Part shown: piece by piece, positions 54,901 to 64,000 of the stretch
How positions within the stretch are numbered: position 1 is the first letter of the stretch
Layout: each line of letters begins with the position of its first letter
Source: Macrostomum hystrix
Lineage: Eukaryota; Platyhelminthes; Macrostomidae
Assembly: GCA_950097015.1 (NCBI GenBank)
Contig: CATNEN010000025.1
Location: forward strand, 1,705,001 to 1,769,000
Length of the DNA: 64,000 nucleotides
Reading direction: 5' to 3'
Program-made: the position numbers and the translations under genes
Notes under the pieces: generated by a model
Database searches by the model: none
Told to the model about the DNA's origin: nothing
Seen by the model: the letters and a program-made list of their open reading frames with translations, nothing else

Positions 54901-57843
54901 TGTCAAGATCTTGTCTGCTTAAAGGCGCCCAATCTGTTCGGAATGGGGTATTGTCAAAAAAGCGTCCCACATTTTGATAGACACACGCACATACACCACC
55001 ACTTCAGCGCCGGCATTGACGCCATGTCGCAGGACATGTTCAGTGGCTGCGACATAAGTAGCAGCCAAGAGCAACAGCAGGCGTCACAGCTGCGCCAGAA
55101 GAAGCAGCAACAGCAGCGCCAACGGCGACTGACTGCTCCGCCCGGCGTCACTTCGCACGAGGCGATTCGCGACGCAACAATCCGGCTGCTGCGCACCATC
55201 ATCATGGCCTCTCAGACTGTCGCTCCGCTGGCCGACAATGTCGTGATGAAGATGCGCCTGTTCTATAATGAGTCCGGTAGGTGTCCGATTGTTGTCTTTC
55301 TGGCTTGGTCTGTCCGTTTGTCCATTTCTCTTCTTTTATGTCTATCCGCTATTTCAGTCTTTTTGCCTGTCCCGCGTGTCTGTCTGTCCTTCCTGTTCAC
55401 ACCTGAAATGCTGTCATGGCCAAGGATACAATCTAGGACAAACTTTTCCCACCTATTTCTTTATCAGTTTTCCCATTAAAATAGTCCATTAAAGATGTAT
55501 TTTTGCTATTCGCCACTTGGCACGCTCACAATAGACCATATAGGTTTAAGTTTCCCTATTTTCGTTTTCACTTTTCGCAGCGCCCGACGATTACGAGCCG
55601 CCCGGCTTTCGCGCCGATCCTGACTGCCCGACCCGCTTTCCAGAGGAAGAAATTGAATTGCGCCTTGGCGATGTGTTCACCGTGAGTTATGATTTTCGGT
55701 TTAACATTTGCCCTTGTATGTACTTATTTACTACTGAAAATAGCGTGTGTTGAGTATCCGTATCCGAAACTGCAAGTGTTTAAATTAAACTCAATGAAAC
55801 TTTTTTTTCATTTACAATAAAGCAAAATCCCACTGTTTTTCCCTTTTCAGAAATTCAACGGGTAAGCGTCACGGTAACTTTTAAGTAGTTGTTCTTCTGT
55901 CGCTGCTTTGGCTTAGCTGTTGTTTATTTAGTGCTACACGTATGTGGTAATTAGTGAGCAGATAATGAGATCAGGTGAGGGGCGGAAAGGGGAGATCAGG
56001 TTAGGAGCGGAAAGGGGAGATCAGGTTAGGAGCGGAAAGGGGAGATCAGGTTAGGAGCGGAAAGGAGAGATCAGGCGAGGGGCGGAAGTGGAAGACTAAG
56101 GGCAGAAATGGATGATCAGGACGGGGAGGGAAAAAGATACTCAGTTCCCTGGAAGGAGAATAGGAAAGATAAAAGGTCGTGTCTTCAGGCCTTTTTCCTA
56201 CTCGGTTCATTAAGTACAGTCCCGCCATCATCTCGCATCCGCAGCTTCCACATGATGCTATCGACCGGCCGGGACTATTTTCGCGACGTCGACAGCGCCG
56301 CCTCAAAGCGACAGCAGCAGGCTGAAAAGAAGAGAAAACCAACTCCAGGAGCGGCTGCTGCTGCGGCCAGTGCCGATGACGCTGACGCCCCCGTCTCTGA
56401 GTCCTCCGACGCTAATAACAACTATAGCAACGACATCAACGAAGAGGGCGACGAAGAAGAACTGTCGGTGCGCTGCCCGTGCGAACGCGACGCCGACATG
56501 GGCATTATGATTTGTTGCGAGGCCTGCGAGCTCTGGCAGCACGCCGTCTGCTTTGGCATCCTGCGCGAGACTGAAGCTCCGCCTGTGCACTACTGCGATA
56601 TCTGTATTGGTACGTTTGACAGTGTGCCTTTCTGTCTTGGCTGTCAGTGTGTCTGTTCCCTTGCTGTCAGTGTGTCTGTTCCTTGACTGTCAGTGTGTAT
56701 GTCTCTTGGCTGTCAGTGTGTCTGTTCCTTGACTGTCAGTGTGTATGTCTCTTGGCTGTCAGTGTGTCTGTTCCTTGACTGTCAGTGTGTCTGTTCCCTG
56801 GCTGTCAGTGTGTCTGTTCCCTGGCTGTCAGTGTGTCTGTTCCTTGGCTGTCAGTGTGTCTGTTCCTTGGCTGTCAGTGTGTCTGTTCCCTGGCTGTCAG
56901 TGTGTCTGTTCCTTGGCTGTCAGTGTGTCTGTTCCCTGGCTGTCAGTGTGTCTGTTCCCTGGCTGTCAGTGTTTCTGTTCCTTGGCTGTCAGTGTGTCTG
57001 TTCCTTGGCTGTCAGTGTGTCTGTTCCCTGGCTGTCAGTGTGTCAGTTCCCTGGCTGTCAGTGTGTCAGTTTCTTGGCTGTCAGTGTGTCTGTCTCTCGG
57101 ATTTGAAGGTTCGCCTGAGATCACACTCTTCCCTTAAATGACGTCACCATTCAGAGTCGAAATTCTTTGGCGAAACGGCAGACCTGCCGGCCAACTCGCA
57201 CGACCATCTGGTGCAGCGCATGCGAGCCCCCGTGGAGCGGCGCTCGTTCTGCCTGGTCCGCGCCGCCCTCAACGCCCTACTGGAGCTCAACGACCCCATC
57301 ACACCCGGCCGCCTGTCCGAGAGGCTTTCCATGCCAGTTCAATCTGCAGGCAATCTGGTCAAGAAGCTGACGGAGCTCGGCGCTCTCTCCGTTCCGCCCG
57401 GCGGCGCCGATTGCGTCATCGACCGAGTCCAGCTGCGCCGCCACCTGTTGCCGAAGTTCTTCGGTCGGAGCTGTCGCAGCGGAGTCGCCGACAACGTTGA
57501 GGAGAAGAAGCAGGAAGACAAAGCTAGAGACGAAGAGCAGAAGAAGCAGAAGCAGCCGGAGGTTGTTGAAAATGATTCCACTCCGCCGCCACCTCCGCCA
57601 GTGGCTTCAAAGCGTCGACGTCAGCCGGCAGCTACGGCTACGGCTACGGAGAAGAACGAAAAAATCAACGCCAATAGTGGCAGCCGCGGCAGGCCCGGAC
57701 GTCCACTCGGCAAGCGCGGAGGCGGCAGCGGCGACAGCCTGGCCAGCTTGGGCGCGGCGGCTACGCCGAAATCCCGTCGCGGCAGCGCCAGCAGCAAGCG
57801 CGGCCGCTATGGAAGCGTTGTGAATACGCCGCTGCGCATTTGA
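51949..57843 (+). CDS. HORMAD/Hop1-like meiotic axis protein (HORMA, PHD, winged helix)
   Basis: Ten exons: 51949-51987, 52670-52912, 53860-53880, 53963-53998, 54093-54193, 55008-55276, 55581-55681, 55851-55861, 56245-56609, 57155-57843. They total 1875 nt and 624 residues. All junctions are GT-AG with matching phases. HORMA domain is about residues 22-285, with YLRGIFPEAGF, LKIIRDD, CPGCEK, GCFDALDKKY, VVMKMRLFYNE and DDYEPPGF, closely paralleling animal HORMAD1. A PHD finger occupies about 350-395 (Cys351, 353, 365, 368, His373, Cys376, 391, 394; CEACELWQHAVC). A winged-helix-like region covers about 415-500 (TPGRLSERLSMPVQSAGNLV). The Lys/Arg/Ser-rich tail ends NTPLRI, a possible closure motif. 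HORMADs coat meiotic axes and promote double-strand breaks and homologue choice. PHD plus winged helix resembles the chromatin-binding region of Hop1. Introns carry three transposon remnants and two arrays. Confidence 0.94.
52269..52499. mobile_element. MITE with 25-bp TIRs and TA duplication in HORMAD intron 1
   Basis: The left end TTGGTTTTCAACTTCTATTT continues CAAAC (52269-52293). The right end GTTTGAAATAGAAGTTAAAA continues AACCAA (52474-52499) and is its inverse with one small indel. Both ends are flanked by TA (52267-52268 and 52500-52501). The 231-bp interior has an extra internal copy of AACTTCTATTTCG and no coding capacity. TA duplication suggests a Tc1/mariner-like mover, but the superfamily is uncertain. 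Confidence 0.75.
53148..53723. mobile_element. Non-autonomous piggyBac-like element in HORMAD intron 2
   Basis: The 576-bp element is flanked on both sides by TTAA (53144-53147 and 53724-53727). Its left end CACTAAAACTACCAAG is mirrored by the right end (inverse reads CAGTAGGACTACCCAAG). TTAA target sites with CACTA(G/A)AACTACC-type ends are the piggyBac signature. No transposase frame is present. A partial copy lies in the COX18 intron at 50140-50287. A TATAAAA near 53682 is probably incidental. Confidence 0.78.
54300..54906 (-). mobile_element. Decayed LINE reverse-transcriptase fragment in HORMAD intron 5
   Basis: On the minus strand, frames broken by indels give HLKHLGPRGVAFLCNLFNLA followed by IATC and AAWISAKVAK (around 54660-54550), then QHGLRPRHSITTALLSINNF (around 54475-54410), and finally FDRVNH. 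These are the successive blocks of a non-LTR retrotransposon reverse transcriptase, just before the catalytic palm. Frameshifts and stops show it is dead. Opposite-strand frames in the same place are shadows. I cannot assign the clade with confidence. Confidence 0.82.
55969..56095. repeat. Short minisatellite, 25-bp unit, in HORMAD intron 8
   Basis: About five copies containing GGGGAGATCAGGTTAGGAGC followed by GGAAA. It lies between the 11-nt exon 8 and exon 9. Confidence 0.9.
56633..57100. repeat. Minisatellite, 23-bp unit, in HORMAD intron 9
   Basis: About 20 copies of a unit containing GGCTGTCAGTGTGTCTGTTC followed by CTT or CCT. It fills most of the intron between the PHD exon and the winged-helix exon. 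The 23-bp period makes the same peptide appear in all three frames, confirming it is intronic. Confidence 0.95.
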
Positions 57844-58284
57844 AGAGGCTCGTTTTTATCGCTCGTTAACTACGCTCGGTTTTATTTTCTTCAAAGCGGT
57901 AGTGTGCGAGCAGATTAAATTTAACTTCTGTGGAACTGTTTTCGGGTTTAAAATTAGCTAAACTGGCTAAACAGCTGTTCCAACTGTTTTTAAGTGTGTT
58001 GGCTTTTTCAACAATATTCCTCGTTTTTCTTCGCTTTTCTTCTGCCCCTTTTTAATGGCAGCGCTTTTTGGTTTTATTTGTTACCTTTGTTTTTTCTCGT
58101 TTTTTAGTTTTGTTTGCCATTGTTAGCCGTTTTTTTATTCTCTTTTTTCGGCCCTGAGTTCAGCAGCTAAATTGGAAATTCAGTGTGTTTTTCCTATATT
58201 AGATGGCTAAAGGCCATTCATCTAGAGCTGGATTAAGTAGCCTGCTTAAAGCGAATGTGTTGCTAGATTTCTATCTAGTTCTGG

Positions 58285-58678
58285 GTCTGTGCAAATCTCT
58301 AGGTAAGGGTGTGCGAATCTCTAGGTCAAGGGTGTGCAAATCTCTAGGTAAGGGTGTGCAAATGTCTAGGTAAGGGTGTGCAAATCTCTAGGTAAGGGTG
58401 TGCAAATCTCTAGGTCAAGGGTGTGCAAATCTCTAGGCAAGGGTGTGCAAATCTCTAGGTCAAGGGTGTGCAAATCTCTAGGTAAGGGTGTGCAAATCTC
58501 TAGGTCAAGGGTGTGCAAATCTCTAGGCAAGGGTGTGCAAATCTCTAGGCAAGGGTGTGCAAATCTCTAGGTCAAGGGTGTGCAAATCTCTAGGCAAGGG
58601 TGTGCAAATGTCTAGGTAAGGGTGTGCAAATCTCTAGACAAGGGTGTGCAAATCTCTAGGTAAGGGTGTGCAAATCTC
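58285..58678 (+). repeat. Minisatellite, 21/22-bp unit, in the probable HORMAD 3' UTR
   Basis: About 18 copies of GGGTGTGCAAATCTCTAGGT plus AA or CAA. The first good poly(A) signal after the HORMAD stop codon is at 58889, so the array would be transcribed in the 3' UTR if that signal is used. Confidence 0.9.
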
Positions 58679-58888
58679 TGATTATTGGTTCGTGGATCTC
58701 CAGGTTGTGATGTAGGTATCATCTATCCAGAATTAGGTTTTTATATTTCTAAGCGTATGTTACATTTTTGTAACATATTTTTATAACAGTCTAGCATTTT
58801 GTCGTAGTACGAGTACAATTTATTGTTTCTTGTGTGTTTTCTAATTGTTGCAACTATTTACCCAGATGCAGTTTCAAGCACAACAAGC

Positions 58889-58894
58889 AATAAA
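58889..58894 (+). promoter_or_regulatory. Candidate HORMAD poly(A) signal
   Basis: AATAAA about 1.05 kb after the HORMAD stop, followed by T-rich DNA. No closer AATAAA was seen between 57844 and 58880. Confidence 0.45.
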
Positions 58895-59324
58895 CAAGCC
58901 CTGTTCTCAGTATTGTTACTGTTTTCTCGTTTATACTTTTGCTAATAATTATCGAATGCCGCCAGAAAGCTAGCTGTAGCTTTATTATTATTATTTATAA
59001 TCTTTTGTTACAACTAGCGATGCCAGATACTTATCTTCTATTAATCTCATCGGTCCAGCGGCCTAATAATAACAAAGAACACAATCCTAATAACCCAAAG
59101 CAAGCATTTTTGCACCATTTTTCCACCTTTTGGCAAAGTTTTGTTGCCCTTCAATCAACATTTTTAATCGGCTTTGTCCTTTCTGATTTGTTCCACTTTT
59201 TTTGTTCTGGCGATGGGTGCTTGGTTCTCATTCCAGACTGCTACATCTCATCAGAGTTTAGTTTTGGTTTGGTGTTTGCATACTGTAGATTCTGCCAAAA
59301 TTCTTTCTTCTTATCTCTTCTCAT

Positions 59325-60370
59325 TTCTCCCGTCTCATCTCTCTCCTGTCTCATCTCTCTCCTGTCTCATCTCCCCTGTCTCATCTCCCCTGTCTCATCT
59401 CCCCTGTCTCATCTCCTGTCTCATCATTATATTTTCTCATCTCTCCCGTCTCATCTCTCTCCTGTCTCATCTCTCTCCTGTCTCATTTCTCTCCTGTCTC
59501 ATCTCCCCTGTCTCATCTCCCCTGTCTCATCTCCCCTGTCTCATCTCCCTGTCTCATCTCCCCTGTCTCATCTCCCCTGTCTCATCTCCTGTCTCATCAT
59601 TATATTTTCTCATCTCTCCCGTCTCATCTCTCTCCTGTCTCATCTCTCTCCTGTCTCATCTCTCTCCTGTCTCATCTCTCTCCTGTCTCATCTCTCTCCT
59701 GTCTCATCTCTCTCCTGTCTCATCTCCTGTCTCATCATTATATTTTCTTATCTCTTCCCTGTCTATCCCCTGTCTCATCTCTCTTCTGTCTCACCTCTCC
59801 CCTCTCTCATCTCTCCCCTGTCTCATCTCTATATTTTCTCATCTCTCTCCTGTCTTATCTCTATATTTTCTCATCTCTCTCCTGTCTTATCTCCCCTGTC
59901 TCATCTCCCCTGTCTCATTTCCTGTCTCATCATTATATTTTCTTATCTCTTCCCTGTCTATCCCCTGTCTCATCTCTCTTCTGTCTCACCTCTCCTCTCT
60001 CTCATCTCTCCCCTGTCTCATCTCTATATTTTCTCATCTCTCCCCTGTCTCATCTCTATATTTTCTCATCTCTCTCCTGTCTCATCTCTCTCCTGTCTTA
60101 TCTCCCCTGTCTCATCTCCCCTGTCTCATCTCCGGTCTCATAATTATATTTTCTCATCTCTTCCCTGTCTCTCCCCTGTCTCATCTCTCTCCTGTCTCAC
60201 CTCTCCCCTCTCTCATCTCTCTCCTGTCTCACCTCTCCTCTCTCTCATCTCTCCCCTGTCTCATCTCTCTCCTGTCATGCCTCCCTTGCCATCTATCTCT
60301 CTTGTCTCATATCCAGTGTCATCTCTTCACTGTCCTATCCCCTTCCTCGTCTCCCCTGTCTAATCCCTAC
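59325..60370. repeat. CT-rich minisatellite with ~198-bp higher-order blocks
   Basis: Units such as CTGTCTCATCTCTCTC and CTGTCTCATCTCCC (13-16 bp) are punctuated by ATTATATTTTCT. A block with CTTATCTCTTCCCTGTCTAT starts near 59747 and again near 59943, about 198 bp apart. The coding strand for pyrimidines is plus. The 400-470 codon frames here are repeat readings. Confidence 0.93.
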
Positions 60371-61602
60371 TCTATCACGTGTGTAGTCTCATCTATCTAG
60401 CCTCGCGTTTAATCCTGTCCACTACAGTTTTTTAGATTCTCTGGCCCGCGAGTTATTTTAAGATTGCGCACCCTTGGTTTAGGCTCATGAATTTATCGCA
60501 AAAAAATTAAGCAGTGAATTTTGTATTCGTTTCATTTCTAATTTCAATGACAATTTATTCGGCATAAAAAATCGAACTATAGATAGTGAGCAGATTGTGT
60601 AGTTTTTATAGTGCATAAATAAGCAATAGTTAAGTAGGCCAATGTTGGCTTTTACAAAGAGTCTATCAAACTCATGATTGTCTCAGTGCAGCTCAAAACT
60701 CAATTAGTACATTAGATTTCAGAAGCAAAACAAGCAAAGCATAAGCAAACTACATTATATATTTGTTGAGAATTCCTTATTATTGAGTACTTTAAGGAAG
60801 CGATATGAGATGTAGAATTACGAAATGAAGCAGTACCAATGATTAAATTGGCATGGCAACTCCAGGTAGCAGGGGGTAATAAGCTTAAAATGATACGCAA
60901 GGGGAGAGACCTACGCCAGGGACCTCAGTTTGTGTAGCATCATTATCAAACACTTGTTAAACGTGAGAGGCCTTTGAATTTGTGTCTTCATGTCTGATCA
61001 GACAAGAATATGAAATACTATTTTCAACAATGTTCAATATGAGGCTACAAAAACTGCAGGTAAAGCAAAGCATTTACTGTAAGATAATAAACTAGGAGAA
61101 CACATCGGAGATTAAAAGCTGAATCCGCTATCAGTAATAAGCTTATCACGGTTGCACTGCTGACCGGTGCTTGTTGGATATGAGCAGTAGTTATGAGTCT
61201 TGATGATGATGATGCAAGCGATAAGAACAGTAGCAAAGCTATTTACAATTCTATTATGCTGATGCACACGAGGTTAAGTACAGTACAAAACAAGATGCAG
61301 TTAGAAGCAAGAGATTTGTACCTGTCTATGTTTGATCATTTTACTCAAAGCTATTAGCTATATATTACCTGTACAGCAGATAGTTTAGCACCATTGTATC
61401 AGGATAGCATGGCTATAAATATATCATAATCTTCACACTCTTAAGCAAAGGAATGCTATCTGAGAAATTGAACATAATTCTTGTCCTTAACAAAATGACT
61501 GAGTTAGAAACTTTAGTTGGCACAATGCAGACAGATAAGTACATATGATCTACGCCAGGCTGGCCTAAAGTTGTTGACATGATGATCTTTGACGTGGCAG
61601 GA
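60371..61602. other. Region downstream of a minus-strand promoter; no exon recognised
   Basis: If the minus-strand first exon at 61.7-61.8 kb is real, its intron and later exons should lie here or further left. I found no frame with a recognisable domain. A (GCT)n microsatellite follows at 61603-61628. Confidence 0.4.
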
Positions 61603-61628
61603 CTCGCTGCTGCTGCTGCTGCTGCTGC
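61603..61628. repeat. (GCT)n microsatellite
   Basis: About eight uninterrupted GCT triplets. Confidence 0.95.
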
Positions 61629-61709
61629 TACGATGGTAACACTGTAGCAAAGGTGAAGCACTATTGATTAGCATTGTTAAAAAAAAAATTTTCACTTCGC
61701 AAAGCTTAC

Positions 61710-61823
61710 CTCAAAAGTTCGTCACATTGTGCAGCACAGGCCGCCAGCGACTTGACACAGCCGCTAGGTCGGAATAAACAAGAAACGAAAGAAAAAAGCC
61801 AAGTCAAACAAAAATTCTGTGCC
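61710..61823 (-). ncRNA. Candidate non-coding first exon of a minus-strand transcript
   Basis: It begins about 25-30 bp downstream of a TATA box and ends at a consensus donor (minus strand TTTTGAG then GTAAGC at 61709). The only ATG is followed at once by TGA, so it is probably a 5' UTR exon or part of a non-coding RNA. The transcript's later exons were not found. Confidence 0.45.
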
Positions 61824-61845
61824 TGAAATTGCCTTCGACACATTG

Positions 61846-61919
61846 CTTTTATAGCCGCACAGTTGCGCCGCGAGCTAGTTTAGTTTGCTGCCGTCTCATT
61901 GGCTGGCTACTGTCACGTG
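61846..61919 (-). promoter_or_regulatory. Minus-strand core promoter (E-box, CCAAT box, TATA box)
   Basis: Reading the minus strand 5' to 3': CACGTG (61914-61919), CCAAT within AGCCAATGAG (61898-61902), then CTATAAAAG (TATA, 61846-61853). Order and spacing are those of a classical Pol II promoter firing leftwards. Confidence 0.6.
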
Positions 61920-62792
61920 ATCTAGCGCTCGCTTGCACCCGACTGTCACGGCAGCACACACATACACACACTTGGCTGCGTGTGAGAGAATTAAATGCTT
62001 ATAGATTGGCTTATCTACACAATACTTCTGGCCCTTTGGCTTATCTGCGAGCTAGAACTGAATCGTCGGTCTTCAACTCTGAGAGATAAGCTCAAAATCA
62101 AACTCAGTTTTTTTGGGCGAGCCGCACAGCTGAAATACTTCATAATCTAATAATATAGATGGCGCTTTTAATAGCTGAGATTCTCAAGTGCTCAGATCAA
62201 TGGACTTTGGACACACTATTATCTGCTAACCTATGAGCCGTTGCCTGTCTGTGAGGTCTTGCCAACGTTCCGTTATAGCTGCAGAAGCAGAAGCAGTGTT
62301 GCTATCTCTGGGCCTTAGGTCAAGCGAATCTAAAGCTGAACAGGAAAAAAAATTCTAAATGATGCATTGCACGGATTTATTATTGCTTCTTCTGCAGCCA
62401 GGAATTTCAAGAAGTATTTACCGCTGCCAACTTTCTGGTTGATCAACATATTCGTTACTCTAGATATTGTTTGCATAATTACGCAGCAGACCTATAATAG
62501 AAGCGTTAATTCGTACAGGTTCAGAATCTACATCAGATAAGTCCTTGATAAACTTGACAGGGGGTTGCACACATCCACTTGATGACTGGATGTATGACGC
62601 CATGAAATTTAGGCACCTTAAAATAGATTGCGAAATTTGAGACTTAAGACTAAAGGATGATTGAACGGCGTAAAGCATGGTTTAACGTACAAATATCTAT
62701 GGTCATACCCAATGTGCCACGCAATGCACGCAAAAGCGTGTGCGGTTAATGGAAAAATAAAAAACCCGATAGATTAGATGGGTATAATAAGC

Positions 62793-62828
62793 CAAGGACA
62801 ACTTAATAGGGTTATTAAGTTGTCCTTG
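62793..62828. repeat. Perfect 16-bp inverted repeat, 4-nt loop
   Basis: The left arm is CAAGGACAACTTAATA, the loop GGGT, and the right arm TATTAAGTTGTCCTTG. No T-run terminator logic applies in this eukaryote. It may be a foldback remnant. Confidence 0.9.
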
Positions 62829-63193
62829 TAATAAGCGCCGTTAAAAAATCCCGACTTTTTGCCATAGACTATGATGAATTTGACGGCCTTTATGAGTGGG
62901 TCAGTAGCAGAGCGGTCAGGTCCCTGAGCTCGATTCCGCGGCGAGGCCACATTAAATTAGGGCGCAGCCGCGGAGAGAAGGCTTGGGGGCTTGTCGTGCA
63001 ATTTACGCCCTTGAGGGCCAACCTCCAAGGCAAAGTGAAGTTTACACTGTCTTAGGATGAGAAAGTCAGGACAGATGTACACACCCTGTGTGAGCGTATG
63101 CCTGCGTACAGTATCTGTGCGCGTGTGTGCTCAGGAGTCAGCGAAATGGGCAGAATTGCCTCCTCACTGGCTGCGAGTCTATTGCACAGATAC

Positions 63194-63213
63194 TATAATA
63201 ACTAGTTATTATA
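63194..63213. repeat. Perfect 20-bp AT-rich palindrome
   Basis: TATAATAACTAGTTATTATA reads the same on both strands and heads an ~80-bp run of TACTA/TATA repeats ending with a second CTAGT-type half near 63262. Confidence 0.9.
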
Positions 63214-64000
63214 ATACTACTATAATAATATATACTACTATATATACTACTACTATATAATACTTGTACTAGTTATTCTAGTATCTGTGTCACTGCAAAA
63301 AACTGCAGCAGAATAGTCAGCTGGTTGCAATTGACTAGCACAGGCGCCTATAGTTACTTTGTATCATTTACAACTGTAACAATTTAGTTACATGCACGGC
63401 ACTGTGTTTACGGTAAGTTGGTATGCTACTGCTTTAATACATGCCATATTATAGAAACATAAGGAATGTAGTTCTTCTAATCTATCAATGAAAATCAATC
63501 CGACTCAGGTATTTACTAAATAGCTTGTGTTTGTCAGTTTAAACCAGGTGCAAATGGCCAACGCGCTGCAAAATATGCAATACCTTAGCCAAATCGCAGT
63601 GTTGGATGATACAATCAAGATAAGGGTGACTCTACGGCAGCTTAGACTGTATGGCATATGCTAAACAGATTTAACTTTAGCAACTGACTCATCCGTTATG
63701 CGAAACTCATTCGACATTGTACCCGCCTGTGCAACCCAATACCCCGTCGCAGTGAATAGACAGTGGCACTGCAGGTTATCGCAGAGTACGTAAACACAAG
63801 AGAGAAGATTGCAGCCAGATCTTTCTGAAAAAGTAGGCCAAGAAGACATTTTGTCTTATCAAAGTCAAGGCAAAGTGGAGTCAAAGAAAACGTTTGAAAT
63901 CTAATAATTTGTTTGAAGGATTGCAGAAACTCAATAACAAATGGGATTTTTTAAACGGGAAACAAAGCGATGGGAAATCTGACACCTGTAGCTCCAACTA

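Larger units (their letters stand above)
61930..64000. other. Right end, no supported gene
   Basis: Contains a short CA-rich tract (about 61956-61972), a perfect hairpin (62793-62828), a tRNA-like box pair near 62906-62945 (TAGCAGAGCGG then CTCGATTCCG, too closely spaced for a tRNA), and an AT-rich palindromic stretch (63194-63270). Frames near 62848-63054 (plus) and 63661-63849 (minus) look somewhat protein-like but match no family I know. Confidence 0.4.

Noticed and set aside
58939-60400. Two frames above 400 codons rich in Ser/Leu/Pro
   Set aside because: Readings of the CT-rich array in two registers. Only the first ~130 codons are non-repetitive, and they show no domain.
62906-62945. 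tRNA gene
   Set aside because: Box-A- and box-B-like motifs are only about 20 bp apart, which leaves no room for an anticodon arm and no cloverleaf.

Overview
This is nuclear DNA of an invertebrate animal. The evidence is spliced genes with GT-AG introns, metazoan proteins (a HORMA-domain meiotic axis protein, a CEP63/DEUP1-type centriole protein, a COX18-type mitochondrial insertase), tRNA-derived SINEs, a Helitron and a LINE fragment. No bacterial features are present. Stop codons behave as in the standard code. I cannot name the species. A lophotrochozoan or flatworm-like animal would fit, but this is only an impression.

Layout. Roughly 1-33 kb contains no gene I can support. It is a chain of about sixteen unrelated minisatellite arrays (units 15-39 bp, each of different sequence) separated by AT-rich spacers, SINE copies, a hAT-type MITE with an 8-bp target duplication, and an internally deleted Helitron/Helentron on the minus strand. 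From 33.0 to 35.3 kb lies a GC-rich block with TATA-like boxes, probably promoter-proximal or part of an unrecognised element. From 35.5 to 57.8 kb five genes lie head-to-tail on the plus strand: a tandem pair of paralogues of an unrecognised family (35545-37515 and 38462-41789), a CEP63/DEUP1-like coiled-coil gene (43245-47534), a COX18-like gene (5' end missing, 49617-51235) and a ten-exon HORMAD gene (51949-57843). For each of the four complete genes the proposed exons sum to an exact multiple of three. From 58 to 64 kb are two further arrays and a minus-strand core promoter with a first exon near 61.7-61.9 kb.

The most unusual property is the minisatellite load: about 28 distinct arrays in 64 kb. 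They sit between genes, in introns of four of the five genes, in a probable 3' UTR, and as in-frame codon repeats in the C-terminal tails of the paralogue pair. Some show higher-order periodicity (460 bp = 20 x 23 bp; 216 bp = 9 x 24 bp). Nearly all long open frames in the first 30 kb are readings through these arrays, not genes.

Functionally the genes are not an obvious pathway. HORMAD acts on meiotic chromosome axes, CEP63-like in centriole duplication, COX18 in cytochrome oxidase assembly. The paralogue pair has no function I can assign.
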